64,000 nt of DNA from W0P28-013 sp963593685 (GTDB lineage Bacteria; Bacteroidota; Bacteroidia; Bacteroidales; Paludibacteraceae). Shown here piece by piece: positions 26,472 to 34,828 of the stretch; position 1 is the first letter of the stretch, and every line of letters starts with the position of its first letter. Position numbers and translations under genes: made by a program. The notes beneath the pieces were generated by a model. That model made no database searches. It saw only the letters and a list, made by a program, of their open reading frames with translations, and was not told where the DNA came from. Where the stretch lies: NCBI GenBank assembly GCA_963593685.1, contig CAVBBP010000001.1:31783-95782 (forward strand). The letters are read 5' to 3'.

Positions 26472-26526
26472 ACAGACAAACAATTTTTTTAATCACTTTT
26501 TTATTAACAATTAAATCTTTTTAATT

Positions 26527-27390
26527 ATGAAAACTCTAAAAGTATTCATGGGCGCGCTCTTGGTGGGCGCAGTAATCTTTGCTGGTTGCAAAAAGGACGA
26601 CGACAAAAAAGTAATTAAACCAAATTCCGACACCGACTCTACCGAGGTAGTACTTCCAGATGTAGATGGGACGGACGGTTTAATAACCATTGTGGTAAAA
26701 CCAGGGTCGTTGTGTGAAGGATACCATATACTTGTAAATGGTGCGTATGGTAAAGATTTTGAAGAAGGTTATCCAGATGTGGTCGCAGAAGGCAACTGGC
26801 GTCAAGATGCTGATCTCCCTGGTAATGTACTTGAGCCTATTGCTGATGGGTGGTATAAAACCACGATTGAGCCTTTGAGTGCCGATTATGTAACAAAGGT
26901 TAAATTCACGCAAGAAGTTGACACTGTAACAACTCCGACATGGCTTTCCGAATTCAAAAAAGATGTCACAATTGTAGATGGCGATGCTGAAGCCGCAGAC
27001 GGTGGCGATATTACTTTTGGTGCTTCGGCAGCAGGAAATGTGGTTTACATTACTGGTGATTGGAATGCAAAACCATGTGTAGAGCCAGAGGAGTACACTC
27101 TTACAGTAACAGGTTACAAAGGCGATATTTACTATGCAGGTGGTGCTTTCGAAATAGGTTGGACTCCAACACTGTTACCAAGTAATCCTTTCAAATTCAC
27201 AGCCAAACCAGGTGAGGAATTCAAAATTATTGCTGATGCTGCTTGGACAGCCTTTGCAAAAGAGGATTCCTATAACGCAGAATCAAACTGCTACTCCGAT
27301 AATAATATCGTATTAGAGAGTGGTAAAAATGATATCACTATCAACGTGCTTGGCGTTATCGATGGCGAAACGTATGTTAAATGCGAATAA
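26527..27390 (+). CDS. SusE-like surface lipoprotein
   Basis: The lipoprotein signal ends in FAGC (Cys21), followed by KKDDDKK, an acidic/lysine surface-export type sequence. The mature protein is about 265 aa of predicted beta-structure, with VVYITGDWNAKPC and YTLTVTGYKGDIYYAGG; no catalytic motif is visible. Its place as third gene of a SusC/D operon parallels the left SusE-like gene, and a glycan-binding role is inferred from position. After the first 40 codons the DNA becomes noticeably AT-richer than the upstream susD. The operon terminator follows 70 bp downstream. Confidence 0.65.
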   Translation: MKTLKVFMGALLVGAVIFAGCKKDDDKKVIKPNSDTDSTEVVLPDVDGTDGLITIVVKPGSLCEGYHILVNGAYGKDFEEGYPDVVAEGNWRQDADLPGNVLEPIADGWYKTTIEPLSADYVTKVKFTQEVDTVTTPTWLSEFKKDVTIVDGDAEAADGGDITFGASAAGNVVYITGDWNAKPCVEPEEYTLTVTGYKGDIYYAGGAFEIGWTPTLLPSNPFKFTAKPGEEFKIIADAAWTAFAKEDSYNAESNCYSDNNIVLESGKNDITINVLGVIDGETYVKCE

Positions 27391-27456
27391 TTTTGGCTAT
27401 GAAGTACTACATTTGCGACTGCAATTCGTAATCGCAAATAGAGTATAAGAAAATTG

Positions 27457-27597
27457 AGGCTGCCTAACAACGAAAAGTTGTTGGGCAGTTTCTTTTTTTG
27501 CTATTTTTATAATTAACTCGATAAAAGTGTGCTGCAACTACACTTTTATCAAGATAAAAATGCTATTTGGCTACACTTTTATCAAGATAATGTTGCG
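27457..27597. repeat. Outer inverted repeat, right copy
   Basis: Matches 13342-13480 in inverted orientation. It contains the terminator plus TAACTCGATAAAAGTGT (27514-27530) and two inverted copies ACACTTTTATCAAGATA at 27540-27556 and 27573-27589, again 33 bp apart. Similarity ends at GTTGCG. Confidence 0.85.
27460..27500 (+). terminator. Terminator of the right Sus operon
   Basis: The stem CTGCCTAACAAC / GTTGTTGGGCAG (27460-27488) is followed by TTTCTTTTTTTG. It is the same stem as in the left operon, with the loop inverted (GAAAA versus TTTTC). Confidence 0.88.
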
Positions 27598-27653
27598 GAA
27601 ACTCTCTTCAATTTGCCTACAAAAAGACCGATTGTGTAGGCGTAAAAGCACCA

Positions 27654-27718
27654 TACTCCCCAAATTCAATATGAATTTGGGGAGTATAATCTACAAATTT
27701 AGTATGAATTTGTAGATT
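27654..27718. repeat. Twin hairpins upstream of the AAA ATPase gene
   Basis: Two consecutive perfect palindromes share a layout: TACTCCCCAAATTC with its complement (27654-27686), and AATCTACAAATTTA with its near-complement (27689-27718). Each has a TATGAATTTG-like right arm. They lie just outside the outer repeat and before the promoter at 27732. They may be terminators or protein-binding sites. Confidence 0.6.
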
Positions 27719-27731
27719 AGGAGGCAGAAGA

Positions 27732-27763
27732 CTTGCACATATCGCCGAAAAAGAGTACCTTTG
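27732..27763 (+). promoter_or_regulatory. Promoter of the AAA_14/DUF4143 gene
   Basis: CTTG (27732-27735), 20-bp spacer, TACCTTTG (27756-27763). The predicted start is about 93 bp before the ATG at 27863. Confidence 0.75.
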
Positions 27764-27862
27764 CAGCGAAGTTAGTGCACACATATACAGGAGCATAACA
27801 CTTGTATCCGGAATAACTTGCCCGGACACAACTCCTATACAAAGCCTAACTCCACATACATC

Positions 27863-28993
27863 ATGATACAACGACTTATTGGAACATCCGTATCCGGTGA
27901 TTTCTTTCAAGGGAAAGTGATTGCTATTCTGGGACCTCGGCAAGTGGGAAAAACCACCCTGCTGTCGCAGTTGTCTATTCCACAGACAGAAACCCTATGG
28001 CTCAACTGCGACAACGCAGACGACTGCCATACCCTCGAGGAGCAGACCTCCACAGGACTGCAACAATTAGTTGGGCAGAAACGCTATGTCGTTATTGACG
28101 AGGCACAGCGAGTAAAGAACATCGGCTTAACGCTAAAGATAATGTCCGACACTTTTCGCGAGCGGATACAAGTAATCGTAACAGGCTCTTCGTCGCTCGA
28201 ACTGTCGAATAAAATCAACGAACCTGCTACGGGGCGCATCTTTGAATATCGGCTCTACCCGCTCTCGCTGGCGGAACTCAGCCGTCATACATCGGCACGC
28301 GAGGAGCAACGACTGCTAGAGCAGCGGCTCGTCTATGGTTGTTACCCTGAGGTGGTTACGCACCCCGACCAAGCCAAGCGTATCTTAACCACCATAGCCA
28401 ACAACTATCTATATAAGGACTTGCTCAGTTACAACGGCATACGCAAACCCGATATGCTTGCCCACCTCCTGCAAGCCTTAGCCATACAAGTGGGCGAGCA
28501 GGTATCCTACAACGAACTAAGCCGCCTATTGGGCATAGACCGCGCTACTGTAGAGAACTATATCGACCTTCTTGAGAAATGTTTCGTTATCTTCCGCCTG
28601 CCGTCGTACAGCGGTAATCTACGGACAGAGTTGCGCCACAACCGCAAGATTTACTTCTACGACAACGGGATTCGTAATGCCATATTGAGTAACTTCGCAC
28701 CGCTCAATCTACGCACCGACACAGGCGCACTATGGGAAAATCTTATGCTCAGCGAGCGTATCAAACACAATGCCTATCGGCAGAGTTATGCACAACTCTA
28801 CTTCTGGCGCACACAAGCACAAGCAGAGATAGATTTTATGGAGATTGAGGACGGTAGAATGCAGGCGTATGAGTTCAAGTACAATCCCACTAGAAGCCAC
28901 CGTGCACCGAAGTCTTTCAGCGACACCTATCCCGCTGCCTCTTTCCAAGTCATTACCCCCGACAACTACCCGGCGTTTGTCGGAATAGAATAA
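27863..28993 (+). CDS. AAA_14 / DUF4143 ATPase
   Basis: The start is set at the ATG at 27863 (MIQRLIGTSV), since the 15 upstream residues are unlike the family. The N-terminal AAA_14 domain has Walker A GPRQVGKTT (24-32) and YVVIDEAQR for Walker B, then VIVTGSSSLELSNK. The C-terminal DUF4143 domain includes ALAIQVGEQVSYNELSRLLGID and KIYFYDNGIRNAILSNF and ends in a PD-(D/E)XK-like stretch (QAEIDFMEIEDG). The length of 376 aa is normal. The biological role of this widespread family is not settled. It stands alone behind its own promoter, between the Sus locus and a decayed toxin pair. Confidence 0.88.
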   Translation: MIQRLIGTSVSGDFFQGKVIAILGPRQVGKTTLLSQLSIPQTETLWLNCDNADDCHTLEEQTSTGLQQLVGQKRYVVIDEAQRVKNIGLTLKIMSDTFRERIQVIVTGSSSLELSNKINEPATGRIFEYRLYPLSLAELSRHTSAREEQRLLEQRLVYGCYPEVVTHPDQAKRILTTIANNYLYKDLLSYNGIRKPDMLAHLLQALAIQVGEQVSYNELSRLLGIDRATVENYIDLLEKCFVIFRLPSYSGNLRTELRHNRKIYFYDNGIRNAILSNFAPLNLRTDTGALWENLMLSERIKHNAYRQSYAQLYFWRTQAQAEIDFMEIEDGRMQAYEFKYNPTRSHRAPKSFSDTYPAASFQVITPDNYPAFVGIE

Positions 28994-29211
28994 TCATCCT
29001 CACTCCACCGATAGCAACCCATTTCCCCATCTATCGTGGAATGTCCGTTTTGTGCCTCAAATTTCGGGGAAAGCACAAAATTCGCACTCTCAAATTTCGG
29101 GGAAAGACGGATTTTTTTGCGTTCTGAATTTCGGGGTGAGCCTAAATCTATAAATGACCAAATCTCCAAATCCACAAAAAAGGACGCACTCGGTGCGTCC
29201 CTACTTTCAAC
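28994..29211. repeat. Short direct repeats and REP-like palindrome
   Basis: Two exact copies of CTCAAATTTCGGGGAAAG (29056-29073 and 29089-29106, 33 bp apart) are followed by a partial third copy near 29125. A REP-like palindrome GGACGCACTCGGTGCGTCC is at 29182-29200. With only two full copies and 15-bp gaps this is not a CRISPR array. Confidence 0.65.
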
Positions 29212-29242
29212 TTTGCATTTCGCATAAAAAAGTGTAACTTTG
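29212..29242 (+). promoter_or_regulatory. Promoter of the DUF6922 gene, TTTG-N19-TAACTTTG
   Basis: TTTG at 29212-29215, 19-bp spacer, TAACTTTG at 29235-29242. This is a consensus match 20 bp before the ATG. Confidence 0.85.
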
Positions 29243-29261
29243 CACAGAAATATCATTTGCA

Positions 29262-29594
29262 ATGGCGCAGCATATACCCAACGATAAAAAAACGGCGGAC
29301 AGTTTCATCGAACATCTGTCGCCAGCCCTGTTTTGGGACATGGACAAGTCGCAGTTGGAGGTTTATCGGCATGCCAAAGGAATCATACAACGCGTTTTGG
29401 AGTATGGCACTCTTGCCGATTGGCGGTTGACAAAAGATTTCTATGGGTTAGACTTTATCGTGGCTTGTTGCAAACAGTTGCGCACATTGAATCCCGTTGC
29501 ATTGTCGTTCATTTGCGCCATCTCCGACACCGACAAAAAGGATTACAGATGCTATCATTTCAGACAATCACACCCGACACTCTGGAACTCCTGA
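29262..29594 (+). CDS. DUF6922-type protein, likely antitoxin partner of AbiEii
   Basis: A 110-aa cytoplasmic protein with the pattern LFWDMDKSQLEVYRHAKGIIQRVLEYGTLADWR, matching the DUF6922 family that commonly precedes AbiEii/AbiGii-type nucleotidyltransferase genes in Bacteroidota; the match is from memory. It overlaps the next frame by 46 bp, as such pairs often do, but the partner is truncated. It retains a consensus promoter, so it is probably still expressed. An antitoxin function is inferred from the pairing only. Confidence 0.65.
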   Translation: MAQHIPNDKKTADSFIEHLSPALFWDMDKSQLEVYRHAKGIIQRVLEYGTLADWRLTKDFYGLDFIVACCKQLRTLNPVALSFICAISDTDKKDYRCYHFRQSHPTLWNS

Positions 29595-29722
29595 AGCAGA
29601 TATTCCGCCAGCCCGAACTCGCCCACATGAGGCTGGTTGGCGGCACGGCTTTAGCCCTTCAGTACGGACATCGTCAGTCTATCGATTTAGGGGATTTGCG
29701 TTCGGACTTTTTCACTTTATAG
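29549..29722 (+). pseudogene. Truncated AbiEii-like nucleotidyltransferase toxin
   Basis: The frame starts MLSFQTITPDTLELLKQIF and reaches RLVGGTALALQYGHRQSIDL, the nucleotidyltransferase start motif of AbiEii/AbiGii toxins, then goes off-family (GDLRSDFFTL) and stops at 57 aa. Intact members have over 200 aa. The second metal-binding Asp of the expected DLDLF-type motif is lost. The stop falls in a dispersed repeat (CACTTTATAGACTTTATAC), suggesting a deletion whose right end lies in intergenic repeat DNA. Confidence 0.75.
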
Positions 29723-29884
29723 ACTTTATACACTTTCTTGCTTCTTGCTACTTGCTACTATCAAAAAAAGTCTTAGTCTTAGTCAGAGTCAGATTTCTCC
29801 CAAATTCTTTCTATCTCAAAAAGATTTTTAGTAAATTTCTTTCCGAAATAGAAATTTTGAGACAGTTTTTAATAATAAAAACTG

Positions 29885-30589
29885 CTACCGCACCAGCGTG
29901 CCGATTTTTTCGCCAGAGACGACTTTGGATAGATTGCCGTATGTGTCCATGTCGAAAACGACGATGGGCAGGCGGTTTTCTTTGCACATGGTGGTGGCGG
30001 TCAAGTCCATCACTTTCAGGCCGCGGTTGTAGATTTCGTCGAAGGTGATTTCGTCGAAACGGGTGGCTGTGGGGTCTTTTTCGGGGTCGGCGGTGTAGAT
30101 GCCGTCCACGCGCGTGCCTTTGAGCATCACATCGGCTTCGATTTCGATGGCGCGCAACGACGCACCCGTGTCGGTGGTGAAGTAGGGATTGCCCGTTCCT
30201 GCCGAAAAAATGGCAACTTCGCCGCGCTCCAACGCCTCGACGGCTTTCGGTTTGCTATAAAATTCGCCAATCGGCTCCATACGCACAGCCGTGAGCACAC
30301 GCGCACGAACGCCTTTCTTTTCGAGGACAGAACTGAGTGCCAAACTGTTGATAACGGTGGCCAGCATGCCCATTTGGTCGCCTTTCACGCGGTCGAAGCC
30401 CTGCGCAGTGCCACTCAAACCGCGAAAAATGTTGCCGCCACCAATCACAATGCCCACCTGCACGCCGCTGCGCACAATGTCGGCTATTTGCGTGGCATAC
30501 TCGTCCAACCGCTGCTCGTCGATGCCGTGGCGTTTTACGCCCATGAGCGATTCGCCGCTCAATTTCAAAAGAATTCGTTTGTATTTCAT
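29885..30589 (-). CDS. pyrH: UMP kinase
   Basis: The enzyme phosphorylates UMP to UDP in pyrimidine metabolism. KRILLKLSGESLMG at the N-terminus and VIGGGNIFRG (about 47-56) are hallmarks of the amino-acid kinase fold of PyrH. GNPYFTTDTGASLRA (about 130-145) and DGIYTADPEKDPTATRF follow. The length of 234 aa is normal. It is not followed by frr, which often neighbours it. The upstream gap to kdsB is 264 bp of repeats. Confidence 0.95.
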   Translation of the reverse strand: MKYKRILLKLSGESLMGVKRHGIDEQRLDEYATQIADIVRSGVQVGIVIGGGNIFRGLSGTAQGFDRVKGDQMGMLATVINSLALSSVLEKKGVRARVLTAVRMEPIGEFYSKPKAVEALERGEVAIFSAGTGNPYFTTDTGASLRAIEIEADVMLKGTRVDGIYTADPEKDPTATRFDEITFDEIYNRGLKVMDLTATTMCKENRLPIVVFDMDTYGNLSKVVSGEKIGTLVR

Positions 30590-30853
30590 AGAAGTGTAAA
30601 AAAAGTGTGAAAGTGTGAAAGTGTGAAAGTTTATAAAGTTTGTAAAGTTGAAAGGGTTTCTAATTTCTAATTTCTAATTTCTGGTTTTCGCCCCCTTTCC
30701 CGTTTCCCCCAAAGGGGGAAAAGCCTTCGCTTAATTAAGAATTTTGAATTTAGAATTATGAGTTATTTACATTCCAAAACGCCACTTTCAAAATTAATTA
30801 AGTAATTGGGAATTAGATAATTGAGCAATTAAAAAGTCTTTTGTCTTTACTCC
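30590..30853. repeat. Intergenic repeat mosaic
   Basis: Contains GTGTGAAAGTGTGAAAG runs, TTTCTAATTTCTAATTTC, a CCCCTTTCCCGTTTCCCCC module (30692-30722), AATTAAGAATTTTGAATT, and TAATTGGGAATTAG runs. No gene is seen. Confidence 0.7.
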
Positions 30854-31624
30854 TTACTCTTTATTCCTTTGTCTTGCTACTTGCGACTTTTTTTGCAGTA
30901 GCGCAGCAAGGTCGTCGGGGGTGTCGATGGAGATGTTTTCGGCGTTGGTAATGGCTACGCGGATGTGCAGCCCGTTTTCGAGCCAGCGCAACTGTTCGAG
31001 CGACTCGGCTTTTTCGAGCGGCGTTTGCGCCATTTTGGTAATTTGTGCCAAAATATCGGTGCGGTAGGCGTAGATGCCGATGTGTTTGTAGTAGGTGTGG
31101 CGCTGCGCCCATTCGTCGGGAGCCACGCCGCGCAGATACGGCACTACTGAACGGCTGAAATAGATGGCTTCATCGTGCTGATTTACAACGACTTTCGGGG
31201 AATTTGGATTCTGCAATTCCTGATAGGTAGCATCGGGCGCGAATGGCTTTACAAGGGTAGCCAACTGAGTGCCATTCGCATCGAAACAGTGCTTCAACGC
31301 CTCTATCTGTTCGGTGGCAATGTAGGGTTCGTCGCCCTGAATGTTGATGACCACATCGTAGCGGTCGGGCAGTTTTGTCAGCGCCTCGTAGCAGCGGTCA
31401 GTGCCAGTTTTGTGGTTTTCCGAAGTCATCACTACCCTACCGCCAAACGCCTCGACGGCATCGTAAATACGCTTATCGTCGGTTGCAACTACCACAGTTT
31501 CAAGCACTTGCGAAGCACGCTCGTAAACATGCTGTATCATCGGTTTGCCAAAAATGTCGGCCAGCGGCTTGCCCGGGAAACGCGTAGAGGCGTAGCGCGC
31601 TGGAATGATTCCTACAAATTTCAT
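30854..31624 (-). CDS. kdsB: CMP-KDO synthetase
   Basis: The enzyme activates 3-deoxy-manno-octulosonate with CTP for lipopolysaccharide core synthesis. The start is set at the ATG at 31624 (MKFVGIIPARYASTRFPGKPL), which places the nucleotide-binding motif at the very N-terminus as in the family. An ATG at 31633 is also possible. NIQGDEPYI (about 95-103), KHIGIYAYR and ESLEQLRWLENG follow. The last about ten residues (SQVARQRNKE) run into a repeat module. It lies in the envelope gene block, 14 bp after the PorT-like gene. Confidence 0.94.
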   Translation of the reverse strand: MKFVGIIPARYASTRFPGKPLADIFGKPMIQHVYERASQVLETVVVATDDKRIYDAVEAFGGRVVMTSENHKTGTDRCYEALTKLPDRYDVVINIQGDEPYIATEQIEALKHCFDANGTQLATLVKPFAPDATYQELQNPNSPKVVVNQHDEAIYFSRSVVPYLRGVAPDEWAQRHTYYKHIGIYAYRTDILAQITKMAQTPLEKAESLEQLRWLENGLHIRVAITNAENISIDTPDDLAALLQKKSQVARQRNKE

Positions 31625-31638
31625 ATCGGTCATGTGTG

Positions 31639-32322
31639 TCAATAGATTGGTTGCGTTTTGCGTTTGATGTTGAACAAAAAGCCCAAGCAGAGCGAGATGT
31701 TTTGGTTCGACGAGCGGCTATAGGTGTCGCTGGTCGAATTTTTGAATAGGTCGCCCAAGCCGAACGAATAGCGTGCTTCGAGTTGGTAAATGCCAGCCCT
31801 TCGCGTCTGAAATTCGAAGCCTGTACCAACGGCAATGCCGTAGTCAAAGACTGTTTTGAACGAGTCGGTGTGGCGTGCCGATTTCTGATCGTCGGAGGAA
31901 ATGGTGTTCTTTTTGGTGCGGTCGTCCACGCGGAAACTGATTTCTGGCCCAAGATTGAAGAACCAGCGGAAGTATTTTTTGCCAAAATAGATGTGCGACA
32001 AAAATGGAATTTCGATATAGTCGAGTTGGCGCTCGTAGGTGAATGCGTCGCTTTTCTCTTTCCAACCGCGCTGCGTGAAATTTGTTTCGACCTGAATGCC
32101 AAAATGGCGGTCGGTGATGTAGCGAAACGCCACGCCAGCCTGCGCTCCGTAGAGCAGTTGCCTATCGGAAATGGCGGGGACAAACGACACGAACGAGGCC
32201 GTTGCGCCAGCCCGCACGCCGAGTGCATATTCTGGCTCGTAGAAATAGCGTTGTGCAACCATCGGCGCAGCAAAAAGCAGCAGCGTCAGTGCAAAAATGG
32301 CTTTTATTTTGGCATTTTTCAT
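31639..32322 (-). CDS. PorT-like outer-membrane beta-barrel protein
   Basis: The start is set at the ATG at 32322 (signal peptide MKNAKIKAIFALTLLLFAAPMVAQ), which overlaps the stop of the upstream gene by 4 bp. About 205 mature residues show alternating strands of a small barrel (YALGVRAGATASF, YGAQAGVAFRY, FNLGPEISFRVDD, AGIYQLEARYSFGLGD). It resembles the PorT/OMP_b-brl_2 group; PorT is a type IX secretion assembly factor in Porphyromonas. A role in secretion is possible but not shown here. It is translationally coupled to the LysM/binding-protein gene. Confidence 0.7.
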   Translation of the reverse strand: MKNAKIKAIFALTLLLFAAPMVAQRYFYEPEYALGVRAGATASFVSFVPAISDRQLLYGAQAGVAFRYITDRHFGIQVETNFTQRGWKEKSDAFTYERQLDYIEIPFLSHIYFGKKYFRWFFNLGPEISFRVDDRTKKNTISSDDQKSARHTDSFKTVFDYGIAVGTGFEFQTRRAGIYQLEARYSFGLGDLFKNSTSDTYSRSSNQNISLCLGFLFNIKRKTQPIY

Positions 32323-34097
32323 TCTATCTCGTTCAGTTTTTGGTTGTAGTAGCCAAAGAGGTGCCAACTGGTATTAATCCACTGTCCGTCAGTGCCTTTC
32401 TCGAATTTGAAATCTGTTTGCAGACAGTCGCACGCCACTTTGCCAAAGGCGGCGGTGGGGTTGTGTCGGTTGGCATCGAGCGCGGCGGCCATATAGTTCG
32501 CCACATCGTAGCCAATCAGGTCGTAGTGCGGCTCGGTTTCGACCGTATGTTCGCCAAACCACGCCGTGTAGTTCTGCTCGTAGGTATCGGTATTGCGGCG
32601 GTAGAAAAGCGAATGGTAGTAAGTGCCATCGATGTAGGTGGTCCACTGTTTCCAATCTTCGAAGCCCCAAATTTGGATAAATGGCAGAGCTAACTCCTTG
32701 ATTTTCGGCAAGATAGGAGCGACCACCTCGGCGTGCGGCGTGGCAATGAGCAGCAGCGTGCGGTTGCGCCCAACGATGGTTCGCAGCGTATCGACATTGT
32801 CGGCCGAGAGGTGAATCTCTTTGCACGGACGGCGCATTTTGTGCAGCGTTTTTGTCAGTTCGTCGGCCAAAAGGTTGGCTTTGTCGCGCTTGTCGGAAAC
32901 ACGCGCTATCACGATGTTTTGCGACGAAAAACGCTTGGCGATGGTCTGCGCCACAAAGGGCAAAATTTTCTCTTGCGACGGATTGAACTGCAAGATGTAT
33001 TCGTTGGCATTTTCTATTTTCGAAGTGAACGGAATCAGCGTGAAAAGTTGATTTTGTTTGGCAAAATCGGCCACCAGAGCCACCTGATTGGCGTATGCAG
33101 GCCCGACGAGCAGATCCATTTCGGCCAATTCGGGGCGATGCAACACCGAATCGAGCGTCTCGAGCGACTTTTCGATGTCGTAAACATGCAGTTCGACCGA
33201 AATTCCGAGGCGTTTCACATTTTCAAGACCGAGCAGCACGCCGCGATAAAACTCCCAAAAATAGTTCACCGACGAGTCGATATAAGGCGTTTTGAGCATG
33301 AACGGCATCAATACCGCCACTTTCAGCGCATTTGTCGGCAGCACGACCGCCGCTTTTTCGGCCACGACAGGCGTTTCGTCGATTGGTGCAACAGTGTCCG
33401 CCTTTGCCACGGTGTCGTACATCAGCGTATTTGGTTGAGCCACAATCAGTTGCGTCGCTTTTGGTTTGACTTGCGGCGCCGAAATCAGAAGCGTATCGCC
33501 CACCCTGATGGCGCTGGTAATGCCGTTGAGTTCGACCAACTCCTCGACCGAAGTGCCGTAGAGGCGACTGATGCTGTAGAGCGTCTCCTTCGATTGCACG
33601 ATATGTTTGCGCTGTTCGGCGGCTGGCATTTCGACTGTTTTCTCCTGATTTTCAGCAACTTGCACCGTTTTTTCGCTACCAACAACCAAGCGCGGAATGC
33701 GCAGCCGCTGCCCAACTTTCAAGCCGTCGGCCAACTCGGGATTTTGCTGCACAATTTTTTCGATTGGCACATTGTATTTGCGCGAAAGTGCGTAGAGCGT
33801 CTCCTTGGGCTGCACCTCGTGCCAAATCACATCGTTTTGAGCGGCGACATTTTCGGTTATAGGCACCAAAATTTGTTGCCCAATCTGCAAACCTTCGGTC
33901 AGATGCGGATTGCAAGCGTGCAAATCGGCTTGCGTAACGCCAAACTTGCGCGCAATGGCAAACAGCCCATCTTTCGGCTCGACCGTGTAGGAATAATACT
34001 CCTTGCCGCCGACCTTAACTATCGGATAATCAAGCGTTTGCGCACAAAGTGCCGAAACACCAACAATCCAAAAAACCGCAATAAAAAGTCGTTTCAT
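32319..34097 (-). CDS. LysM-repeat protein with periplasmic-binding-protein domain
   Basis: A signal peptide (1-19, ending LCAQ) is followed by three LysM repeats (about 40-82, 95-137 and 165-207; YTVEPKDGLFAIARKFGV, HEVQPKETLYALSRKY, HIVQSKETLYSISRLYG). The C-terminal half (about 265-592) has a type 1 periplasmic binding fold (LKVAVLMPF, ELHVYDIEKSLETLDSVL, MDLLVGPAYANQVALVADFA). This combination is recurrent in Bacteroidota, and its ligand is unknown. It is probably periplasmic and peptidoglycan-bound. Its stop overlaps the start of the PorT-like gene. Confidence 0.82.
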   Translation of the reverse strand: MKRLFIAVFWIVGVSALCAQTLDYPIVKVGGKEYYSYTVEPKDGLFAIARKFGVTQADLHACNPHLTEGLQIGQQILVPITENVAAQNDVIWHEVQPKETLYALSRKYNVPIEKIVQQNPELADGLKVGQRLRIPRLVVGSEKTVQVAENQEKTVEMPAAEQRKHIVQSKETLYSISRLYGTSVEELVELNGITSAIRVGDTLLISAPQVKPKATQLIVAQPNTLMYDTVAKADTVAPIDETPVVAEKAAVVLPTNALKVAVLMPFMLKTPYIDSSVNYFWEFYRGVLLGLENVKRLGISVELHVYDIEKSLETLDSVLHRPELAEMDLLVGPAYANQVALVADFAKQNQLFTLIPFTSKIENANEYILQFNPSQEKILPFVAQTIAKRFSSQNIVIARVSDKRDKANLLADELTKTLHKMRRPCKEIHLSADNVDTLRTIVGRNRTLLLIATPHAEVVAPILPKIKELALPFIQIWGFEDWKQWTTYIDGTYYHSLFYRRNTDTYEQNYTAWFGEHTVETEPHYDLIGYDVANYMAAALDANRHNPTAAFGKVACDCLQTDFKFEKGTDGQWINTSWHLFGYYNQKLNEIE

Positions 34098-34135
34098 AAG
34101 TATGTGTCGTTTTTATCTGTTCAAAAAAAAATGGT

Positions 34136-34828
34136 TCAGTCGCAGAGTGCATACAGGTCGCCGCGCGGATTGACGAGCAGCACGGGCTGCGTTGTTTTTT
34201 CGAGAATTTTGCGCTCTTTGCTGCCAAAAATCAGATCGTCCAAGCCATATTCGCGCGATGCCGAAATAATCGTTAAATCGGCATTTTGTTGCGCCCACGC
34301 AGCCGCCTCTCGCTCCACCCCGTCGCTGTCTTTGTGCGCATTAACCTCCTCATAATCAAGCGAAAACGAATCAAAAAGTGTTTTCATCGCTTCGATATTG
34401 CGTGCGGCGCGTGTGCCGTAATCTTTCGGGCGAAAAATCACCAATTTGGCGTGAAAAAAGCGTCCAAACGCCGCTGCAAACGGTCCTTTTTCTTTCTCTT
34501 CGGGCAGAAATGTTATAGGCAACGCCACCGTGCTAAATTTTGGCTCGTTTCCCGAGCGGACAAAAAGGTACGGCACGCGCAAGTTGCGGCAGGCGTTCAG
34601 ATAAGGCTGAATATCGCGCCGTTGCGCAATTTCTGCCACCACCATCGAAGCGTCGATGCGCTCCAACTCGTCGGCCAAATCGGCAGCACGCACCGCGTCG
34701 GCGGTAGTTGTGTCGCCTAAGCGCATGTGGCGCACATCGTGCTGCAAAGCAGCTGCTACCGCCTCGGCAAAACGCATCGCCGTAGCGGCGGTTTCGGTCA
34801 TTGTCAGTGCCACTACTACCCTACTCAT
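34136..34828 (-). CDS. Universal-stress-protein-like protein
   Basis: A 230-aa protein with an alpha/beta layout reminiscent of two tandem UspA-type halves: RVVVALTMTETAATAMRFAEAVA at the N-terminus and ADLTIISASREYGLDDLIFGSKERKILEKTTQPVLLV at the C-terminus. The classical ATP-binding GxxGSxxS loop is degenerate (FGSKERK). The start overlaps the OstA-like stop by 4 bp, so the genes are translationally coupled. The role is unknown; general stress signalling is inferred from the family only. Confidence 0.7.
   Translation of the reverse strand: MSRVVVALTMTETAATAMRFAEAVAAALQHDVRHMRLGDTTTADAVRAADLADELERIDASMVVAEIAQRRDIQPYLNACRNLRVPYLFVRSGNEPKFSTVALPITFLPEEKEKGPFAAAFGRFFHAKLVIFRPKDYGTRAARNIEAMKTLFDSFSLDYEEVNAHKDSDGVEREAAAWAQQNADLTIISASREYGLDDLIFGSKERKILEKTTQPVLLVNPRGDLYALCD

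Noticed and set aside
13342..27597. A complete transposon with its own transposase
   Set aside because: The outer repeats look like element ends, but no DDE transposase or tyrosine recombinase is encoded between them; the only recombinase is the small serine type at the centre.
27863..28993. Defence function for the AAA_14/DUF4143 ATPase
   Set aside because: The family is widespread with unsettled function, and nothing in the sequence links it to the neighbouring genes beyond proximity.
29056..29140. CRISPR array
   Set aside because: Only two exact copies and one partial copy of an 18-bp unit with about 15-bp gaps, and no cas genes in the window.
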